Source: Peptococcaceae bacterium (GTDB taxonomy: Bacteria > Bacillota > Peptococcia > Peptococcales > Peptococcaceae). From it: 9,920 bases of DNA. Positions 5,355 to 9,920 of this stretch are shown one piece after another (positions within the stretch are counted from its first letter, which is position 1; each line of letters begins with the position of its first letter). A program made the translations under genes and the position numbers. The notes below the pieces were generated by a model, which was given only the letters and a program-made list of their open reading frames with translations, had not been told where the DNA came from and searched no databases. The stretch covers positions 1-9,920 of the forward strand of contig CAAEKP010000093.1 in assembly GCA_900756555.1 (NCBI GenBank), in the 5' to 3' direction.

Positions 5355-6731
5355 TTATTTTTTGACAGGAATTTTTATTGTAACCTTTCCTCCACCTGTT
5401 TCCGCAGAGTTTTCCAAAGTAAGCTGGCCGCCATGTTGTTGCACAATAGAGTTGGCAGCATATAAACCGATACCAAAGTGCGATTTTGAGTTGCGACTGA
5501 CATCGTCCATAAAAAATTGTTCTGTTCCATGTTTTAACGCACCCTCAGAAAAACCTTTGCCGTTATCCTGTATAACAAAGAAACAATCGTCCTGTTCTTC
5601 ATGCACAGAAAAAGAAACCGTTCCACCAGCTGGAGTATGCTCGATTGCATTTGCAGCCACATTGATAATCGCCCGGATAAAAAGGTCGTGGTCAAGGGAT
5701 AGCTGCTTAACTTCGCATCGGCAATCCCACAACAAGGACACATGGTTTACGGCGCACAGCCCTTGTAACTGTTGTTTAATCTCCTGAAAAAATAAATCAC
5801 AGTTTACGTCCTGCTTGTAAAATTGATAGCCTTGCCAGGATCTTGTAACTTCAATCAAGGTCTGCACATAATTTTGCATTTGCAGGGAACTGCTCTCAAT
5901 ATAATCCACATATTTTTTCTGCGGTTCAGAAAGTTCAGACTCCAGGAGCAGCTCAGCGTTTCCCCGGACAATCGTCAGCGGCGTTTTCAGGTCATGAGCC
6001 AGCGCTGCCATTTGCTGATTTTTTGTTTGTTCCAGTTGCCATTGCTGTTCCAGCGAATTTTTTAAGGCGACACGCATATTGTCCATCGAATTTAAGATTG
6101 CGTCGATTTCTTTTATTCCACCCGATGAAATTTTAAAGTCCAGTTCCTGCCGTTCAACTTTAGTAACCGCAGCGGTAAGAGGCGTTAATCGTTTTTTTAA
6201 GGCGCGTCCAAAACAAATTGCGACAGTTGTAATGATGATAAGTGTGCCAACCAGAGCTGTCAAAAACATGAGCGTTTGTGGCGGCGCAAGGTGTTCCCGC
6301 AAAACAGATGATTTATACTGTGGAGAAATATGATATTGCAGCACACAATATTCTGTAGCGCGCGGAATGACTGTATAGTAATCATTGCCCACATTGGGTT
6401 TATTGTCCTGCAAAGCATTCCATGCTCTCTGAACGTCTTGTCCGCTTAAGGTTCCCTGCGTCATGTTGCCTGCAAGGTCAAAAACTACATATTCGCACAG
6501 TTCTGGAATAAGGTCTGGTGTTATCTCGTCCGCTTTTTGAATCATTGTTTGAACAGCCAGCGCCTGCTTTTGCGGTTCATTTGCCGGATAGACAAGGCCT
6601 TTTGTGACAAGCAGATTGAACGAAAACAGTAAAAGCGCGGCGAGCACCAGCATGGCCGCCAAGAGATATGCAAAAAATCTGAGATAGAACAGACTTAACG
6701 GAATTGCCTTGTTTCTCTTTCTTCTTCCCAT
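5355..6731 (-). CDS. Membrane sensor histidine kinase of the resistance module
   Basis: This 458-residue class I sensor kinase has a short basic N-terminus and a first membrane helix at about 12-42. An extracellular domain of about 110 residues (43-152) follows, then a second helix (153-176), a HAMP-like linker (about 177-228) and a HisKA domain with the phosphorylated H246 in LAHDLKTPLT. The ATPase domain has an N-box (N357 and N361 in NVAANAIEHTP), a G1 box (DNGKGF, 389-394) and a G2 box (FGIGLYAAN, 419-427). Its start codon lies inside the end of the regulator gene (37-bp overlap) behind a G-rich ribosome site at 6738-6747, which indicates translational coupling. Together with the regulator it should sense an extracellular signal, by analogy with LanK and CprK an antimicrobial peptide, and control the ABC genes upstream. 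The extracellular domain is larger than in the loop-only BceS-type kinases. No clear terminator follows the stop. Confidence 0.9.
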   Translation of the reverse strand: MGRRKRNKAIPLSLFYLRFFAYLLAAMLVLAALLLFSFNLLVTKGLVYPANEPQKQALAVQTMIQKADEITPDLIPELCEYVVFDLAGNMTQGTLSGQDVQRAWNALQDNKPNVGNDYYTVIPRATEYCVLQYHISPQYKSSVLREHLAPPQTLMFLTALVGTLIIITTVAICFGRALKKRLTPLTAAVTKVERQELDFKISSGGIKEIDAILNSMDNMRVALKNSLEQQWQLEQTKNQQMAALAHDLKTPLTIVRGNAELLLESELSEPQKKYVDYIESSSLQMQNYVQTLIEVTRSWQGYQFYKQDVNCDLFFQEIKQQLQGLCAVNHVSLLWDCRCEVKQLSLDHDLFIRAIINVAANAIEHTPAGGTVSFSVHEEQDDCFFVIQDNGKGFSEGALKHGTEQFFMDDVSRNSKSHFGIGLYAANSIVQQHGGQLTLENSAETGGGKVTIKIPVKK

Positions 6732-7381
6732 TTATAGCCCACCCCCCAAACGGTCTTAATCGGAGCGTATTGAAAATGCTGCAATTTTGTCCGTATATTT
6801 TTAATATGGGTAGCAATTGTACTGTCATTGCTGTCGCTGTCAAATCCAAATACCTTTTCAAAAATCTGCTCTTTGGAAAAAACCTGACCCTGGCTCCTTG
6901 CAAGAAATTCACAGATTTCATATTCCCCTTTTGTGAGAGGCACAATATTATTTTTAACAGTCAACTGCTTGGCAGAGATATTAAAGCTTGCATGTTCAAA
7001 AGAGAGGCGTACACAATGTTCACGCTTCTCTCTGCGCAGATGAGCGGATATTCTGGCTCGAAGTTCCAGAACGCCAAATGGTTTGCAGATATAATCGTCA
7101 GCGCCAAGGGACAATCCAGTTACCAGACTGTTTTCCTCAGACTTTGCTGTGAGAAAAACAATCGGGCAATCTACCAGACTGCGAAGTTTTTTGCATAACG
7201 TAAATCCGTCTATGCCGGGCATCATAATATCCAGCAGTATAAGGTCAAAAGAATCAACCTTTTTGAATTCCAGAGTATTCGGCTCTGTTAATCCTGTTAC
7301 CGAGTGACCATCTTTGCTCAAAATATTTTGTATCATAGCCAATATAGCCGGTTCATCGTCAATCGCTAAAATTGAAGCCAT
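6695..7381 (-). CDS. OmpR-family response regulator of the resistance module
   Basis: This is a 228-residue transcription regulator. The receiver domain (1-115) has the acidic pair D8-D9, the phosphoacceptor D51 in LLDIMMPG, T78 and K100 in the CKPFG motif. The C-terminal winged-helix domain (about 125-225) shows the OmpR/PhoB pattern LTKGEYEICEFLA near its start and KTVWGVGYKW near the end. The ATG at 7381 is preceded by AGAGGTG with a 6-nt gap; a longer reading from 7417 would run over the promoter and is rejected. It is transcribed from its own promoter (7404-7432), just downstream of the permease gene, and is coupled to the kinase gene. Its likely target is the ABC promoter region near 9655-9697. 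The pairing with LanFEG-type genes points to a NisR/SpaR/CprR-like role, inferred from context. Confidence 0.92.
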   Translation of the reverse strand: MASILAIDDEPAILAMIQNILSKDGHSVTGLTEPNTLEFKKVDSFDLILLDIMMPGIDGFTLCKKLRSLVDCPIVFLTAKSEENSLVTGLSLGADDYICKPFGVLELRARISAHLRREKREHCVRLSFEHASFNISAKQLTVKNNIVPLTKGEYEICEFLARSQGQVFSKEQIFEKVFGFDSDSNDSTIATHIKNIRTKLQHFQYAPIKTVWGVGYKWEEERETRQFR

Positions 7382-7403
7382 ATCCAACACCTCTTTCATG
7401 TGA

Positions 7404-7432
7404 ATTATAGCGCACAATTGGTGAATCGTAAA
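7404..7432 (-). promoter_or_regulatory. Promoter of the regulator-kinase pair
   Basis: On the minus strand a perfect -10 TATAAT (7404-7409) is preceded at 17 bp by -35 TTTACG (7427-7432, four of six). The -35 element lies 3 nt after the stop codon of the second permease gene. The transcript would start near 7397, giving a very short leader with the AGAGGTG ribosome site. This would give basal expression of the sensing pair independent of the induced ABC operon. Confidence 0.75.
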
Positions 7433-7434
7433 TC

Positions 7435-8178
7435 TTAGTCAGAATTTTTGGTGCCTTCCCACCGTGAGGCCCAGATGATATAAAAAACAATGGCTGCAAG
7501 GGTGAATGCAGCCCCGACAGGAAGCATTGTATGTAATGTTGCCTCCGCGGTCATATCTCCTGTGTATGCAGAAAGAAAGGTGGTTGACATCCTGGCAGGC
7601 CATGAGGCGGGAACATATTTCCAGGCATATTTTCCCATATCCGTGAGGAATAATGCCGACACCAGACTTTCCCCAATTCCTAATCCGAGAGAAACTCCTC
7701 TGTTAAAGCGAAACGCCAAAAACAAATGCAGAAGGTAAAGAACTATACTGCTTCCCAGCAATAGCAAGGGCATGAAAAGATAAAACGATATGGGAATCAG
7801 ATAATTTCCCAAAACAAAATGAAATCCCAGACCAAAAAGTGTGGATGCCAACAATAATGCTCCCAACGCCCAAAGCAGCAGCACAATCAGTTTAGATAAA
7901 AAAGGCTCGTACTTTTTCCGCGCTATAAGCAGGGATTGAAAGGCTCCGGCTGTATATTCCTGTTCAGCAAGGACGGAACAAAATACGCCAATCAGCACAG
8001 GCAATGCCGTTCCCAACACTTGATAAAAAACATCTATCTTCATCAATTCACTCCAGGGAGAGTAGGTGTAATAGGCAATAAAAAGTACAGCAGTTCCAAT
8101 CGGAATAAGTATATGCGCCAGTGGCAGTGAAAGGCGTTTGGTTTTAAGCAAATCTGCTTTTAAATATTGTATGAGCAT
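7435..8178 (-). CDS. ABC permease, MutG/LanG type (antimicrobial peptide immunity)
   Basis: This 247-residue membrane protein has six predicted helices (about 19-37, 52-71, 95-117, 128-153, 162-180 and 218-236), the usual size and layout of LanG/MutG immunity permeases. The cytoplasmic loop after helix 2 carries EQEYTAGAFQSLL, the family's typical element near the ATPase contact. Another recognisable region is MGKYAWKYVPASWPARM (181-197) before the last helix. It would pair with the MutE-type permease and two ATPase copies to expel or shed peptide antibiotics from the membrane. Its ribosome site (AGGAGG) lies within the last codons of the upstream permease gene, whose stop is 3 nt before the ATG at 8178, indicating tight translational coupling. 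The family assignment is from recalled sequence character. Confidence 0.85.
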   Translation of the reverse strand: MLIQYLKADLLKTKRLSLPLAHILIPIGTAVLFIAYYTYSPWSELMKIDVFYQVLGTALPVLIGVFCSVLAEQEYTAGAFQSLLIARKKYEPFLSKLIVLLLWALGALLLASTLFGLGFHFVLGNYLIPISFYLFMPLLLLGSSIVLYLLHLFLAFRFNRGVSLGLGIGESLVSALFLTDMGKYAWKYVPASWPARMSTTFLSAYTGDMTAEATLHTMLPVGAAFTLAAIVFYIIWASRWEGTKNSD

Positions 8179-8181
8179 AGT

Positions 8182-8916
8182 TTATTTTACCTCCTTTCTT
8201 TCAAACCAGATTATAAAGAGAAATGTCATTCCAACAAACCAAAGTGCCGAAATAAAGACACCCGGAAGAATAACATTGCTATTCAGCAATTCACTTCCGC
8301 CCGGAACAGGCAAGCCATTTGGAAGTATACCAAGCGTTGGACACATAAGCCGTACAGGAACAGATGAGGGGCAAAGCCACCAGAAGCTTCTATCCGCCAC
8401 AGTCGCAACACCGCAAACAGATAATGCCATACAGGAAAAAACACTTGCAGACATTCCAAATCTGGCACTCAAAAAAAGATAAAGCGGAATTTCCCACAGA
8501 TAGGAAACCGTCAATAAAACCGCGCCTGCCATTCCGCCGCCAATAGAGATTGAAGTCCCCAATATTGCCCCACCGCTTGCAGCACCGATAAAAATAATCA
8601 GATTAGATAACAGTAATCCTTTAGAAAGACAGGCAATTTTCCCAAGCAGAAGTCTTCTTTTATCAATCGGGAGTGCTGTTAAGTTATAATACTTACATTT
8701 TCTTTCTTTGGCGATATTCAGGTAGCACAGCACCGACAACATTCCCGGCAACAGAAAACTGTACCACCAATTCCACGCACCAGCCGGGAATGCATTTTTC
8801 ATACCACCAGTCAATACAAATACCAGCAGCAGCGTTATGGCAGGCGCAATCACCGGCAGTGTTTGGCTAAAAGTATACTGAAATTTCAACTGTTCTGCTT
8901 GAATGATATTCCTCAT
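8182..8916 (-). CDS. ABC permease, MutE/EpiE type (antimicrobial peptide immunity)
   Basis: This 244-residue membrane protein has six predicted helices (about 20-37, 50-66, 100-118, 128-149, 155-175 and 216-238). The start MRNIIQAEQLKFQYTF and the loop segment NIAKERKCKYYNLTALPIDKR after helix 2 are typical of LanE/MutE/EpiE permeases, where ERK-x-x-x-YY/W marks the ATPase-contact region. The WWLCPSSVPVRLMCP segment (179-193) before the last helix matches the family's conserved external loop. A GTG at 8925 would overlap the ATPase gene. I chose the ATG at 8916, which has AGGTG 7 nt upstream and begins 1 nt after the ATPase stop. It works with the MutG-type partner encoded next. Which peptide it handles cannot be read from sequence. 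Confidence 0.85.
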   Translation of the reverse strand: MRNIIQAEQLKFQYTFSQTLPVIAPAITLLLVFVLTGGMKNAFPAGAWNWWYSFLLPGMLSVLCYLNIAKERKCKYYNLTALPIDKRRLLLGKIACLSKGLLLSNLIIFIGAASGGAILGTSISIGGGMAGAVLLTVSYLWEIPLYLFLSARFGMSASVFSCMALSVCGVATVADRSFWWLCPSSVPVRLMCPTLGILPNGLPVPGGSELLNSNVILPGVFISALWFVGMTFLFIIWFERKEVK

Positions 8917-8917
8917 G

Positions 8918-9622
8918 TTATTCACCTGCTTTCCTGCTCTGTTTGACTATCTCCATAAACAGTTGTTCCAAATTTTCGCCGGGGCGAAGTTCACTCTCAT
9001 AGCCCAAAACACCATCGGCAATAATGCCAATATGGTCTGCTGTCTGCTGCACCTCGGACAGAATGTGGCTGGACAAAATTACCGTGACACCTTTGTCCGG
9101 AAAGGAGCCAATCAGTTCCCGCAGTTCTTCAATGCCAACCGGGTCAAGGCCGTTAGTCGGCTCATCTAAAATCAGCAGCTTCGGATTGTTCAGCAGAGCA
9201 AGCGCGATTCCAAGCCGCTGTTTCATGCCAAGAGAAAACTGACCTGCCCGCTTTTTCCCAGTACCAGTCAAACGAACAATCTCCAACACCTCTTCCATCC
9301 GATTATCCTCCAGACCGAGAAGTGTTGTTCTGACTTTCAGATTTTCGTATGCAGTTAAATTTTCATACAGCGGCGGCATTTCTATCAACGCTCCAATCTG
9401 CTTGAGAGCGCTTCGCTTCCAGGGCTTTCCGTCAAATAGAATGCTTCCCGAAGTTGGTTGCAAAATCCCCGCAATCATTTTGAGAGTCGTAGATTTGCCT
9501 GCACCGTTAGGCCCTAACAAACCGTAAACGGAATTTCTTTTGATGTGCAGAGATACTTTGTTGACCGCCCTCTGTCCTTTGAAATTCTTGCAGAGGTCAG
9601 TCGTTTCTAAAATCATATCCAT
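8918..9622 (-). CDS. ABC transporter ATPase, LanF type with an E-loop
   Basis: This 234-residue nucleotide-binding subunit should energise the two permeases encoded downstream. Walker A is GPNGAGKS (37-44), the signature is SLGMKQ (130-135) in place of LSGGQ, Walker B is LLILDEPTNGLD with D153 and E154, and the switch histidine is H186 in SSHILSE. At the Q-loop position the sequence is IGALIEMPPLYENLTAYENL-like, with E81 where most ABC ATPases have glutamine. A glutamate there (the E-loop) is a recognised trait of lantibiotic-immunity ATPases such as NukF and the wider LanF/BcrA group. The ATG at 9622 has AAAGGA 9 nt upstream; a TTG reading from 9652 lacks a ribosome site. It is the first gene of the module and probably the start of its inducible transcript. 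Confidence 0.93.
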   Translation of the reverse strand: MDMILETTDLCKNFKGQRAVNKVSLHIKRNSVYGLLGPNGAGKSTTLKMIAGILQPTSGSILFDGKPWKRSALKQIGALIEMPPLYENLTAYENLKVRTTLLGLEDNRMEEVLEIVRLTGTGKKRAGQFSLGMKQRLGIALALLNNPKLLILDEPTNGLDPVGIEELRELIGSFPDKGVTVILSSHILSEVQQTADHIGIIADGVLGYESELRPGENLEQLFMEIVKQSRKAGE

Positions 9623-9654
9623 AGTGTCAAGTCCTTTCTTGTGATTTCTCAAAA

Positions 9655-9697
9655 AGGATACCAGACAATTTTAAAGATTTCATAAAGTTTTACAAAG
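9655..9697 (-). promoter_or_regulatory. Candidate regulated promoter of the ABC operon with helical-phase repeats
   Basis: On the minus strand an extended -10 (TGG followed by TATCCT, 9655-9663) has no good -35, as expected for an activator-dependent promoter. Just upstream are three similar A/T-rich units that each begin with CTTT: CTTTGTAAAA (from 9697), CTTTATGAAAT (from 9687) and CTTTAAAATT (from 9676). Their starts are 10 and 11 bp apart, one DNA turn, the arrangement used by OmpR-family dimers on direct repeats. The third unit falls between -35 and -10, which is unusual for an activator and weakens the promoter assignment. The gap 9653-9823 shows no gene. Confidence 0.4.
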
Positions 9698-9823
9698 CAA
9701 AATTTCAGCAGTCTTTCTATGTAATAGCTCAAAGGGGAAGGAATGTTGCCATAAGCATTCTGCCAGGTTATCTTAATCGCCAGACCCGCTGTTTCAGATT
9801 AGTTGCGTTGAATTAAAAGTACA

Positions 9824-9920
9824 ATCGAGTAGGAGGCTATCCATTAGTTGAATAGCCGACCTCTCACACCACCGTACGTACCGTTCGGTATACGGCGGTT
9901 CCATAGTTTATACTTTTACA
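9824..9920 (-). mobile_element. 3' end of a group II intron (domains V and VI); continues beyond the window
   Basis: Reading the minus strand, 9899-9868 folds as domain V. ACCGCCGTA (9891-9899) pairs with TACGGTGGT (9868-9876), a two-base CG bulge sits on the 3' side (9877-9878), and TACC pairs with GGTA (9887-9890 with 9879-9882) around a GAAC tetraloop. The catalytic-triad position reads CGC. Two bases later domain VI begins. GAGAGG (9860-9865) pairs with CCT-CTC, leaving A9830 bulged as the lariat branch point. Above it, GGCTATTC (9850-9857) pairs with GGATAGCC (9835-9842) around a 7-nt loop. The intron should end with GAT at 9824, which fits the AY ending and puts the branch A at -7. The earlier domains and any reverse-transcriptase (LtrA) gene are off the right edge. 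It has the same orientation as the resistance module. Confidence 0.87.

Noticed and set aside
9663..9677. NisR-type TCT-N8-TCT box upstream of the ATPase gene
   Set aside because: The two TCT triplets are separated by 9 rather than 8 bases and lie between the -35 and -10 region, so the match is poor.
9653..9823. A lantibiotic precursor gene next to the ABC operon
   Set aside because: No frame on either strand has a start codon with a ribosome site, nor a Cys/Ser/Thr-rich C-terminal core.
5313..9826. GTACAATC present at both ends of the module (5313-5320 and 9819-9826) as attachment-site repeats
   Set aside because: An 8-base match is expected by chance at this scale, and the right copy straddles the intron 3' end.

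Overview
The window looks like part of a Bacillota (Firmicutes) chromosome. Strong AGGAGG-type ribosome sites precede most genes. Gene content fits this: Hsp33, a long threonine synthase, a DUF3243-like protein, a CWGPC-type thioredoxin context (here WCGPC), a lantibiotic-immunity-type ABC transporter and a bacterial group II intron. A gut anaerobe of the Clostridia or Negativicutes is plausible, but that is inference and I cannot name a genus. Nearly everything is on the minus strand; only one small gene (3446-3712) is on the plus strand.

Region 1-432 holds the first codons of a minus-strand gene running off the left edge, with a good promoter (64-92). Next comes about 290 bp without a gene but dense with inverted repeats, including a 145-bp rod-like imperfect palindrome (128-272). 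The hslO terminator (385-416) follows. Region 433-3318 is a minus-strand housekeeping block: a small unrecognised protein (2992-3318), thrC (1364-2854) and hslO (433-1329), the last two almost certainly co-transcribed. The thrC leader carries a 10-bp inverted repeat next to its ribosome site. The plus-strand DUF3243-like gene (3446-3712) converges on an AEC-family permease (3841-4752), and the two share a bidirectional terminator (3753-3804). Thioredoxin (4865-5188) has its own promoter and terminator.

Region 5355-9622 is a five-gene minus-strand module. In transcription order it encodes an ABC ATPase with a glutamate in place of the Q-loop glutamine, two six-helix permeases of the MutE/EpiE and MutG types, an OmpR-family response regulator and a membrane sensor kinase. 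This is the architecture of LanFEG-LanRK or CprABC-CprRK antimicrobial-peptide resistance loci. No lantibiotic precursor or maturation gene is present, so it reads as a stand-alone sensing and resistance unit. Two promoter regions are visible. One lies before the ATPase, with three CTTT-initiated repeats one helical turn apart that could be a response-regulator operator. The other, before the regulator-kinase pair, has a perfect TATAAT -10.

The right edge (9824-9920) is the 3' end of a group II intron on the minus strand. Domain V has a CGC triad and a two-base bulge, and domain VI has a bulged branch-point A seven bases before the inferred splice site. Its reverse-transcriptase gene, if present, lies beyond the window. 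The intron sits directly upstream of the resistance module, which together with the module's accessory nature suggests a mobile or recently rearranged region.
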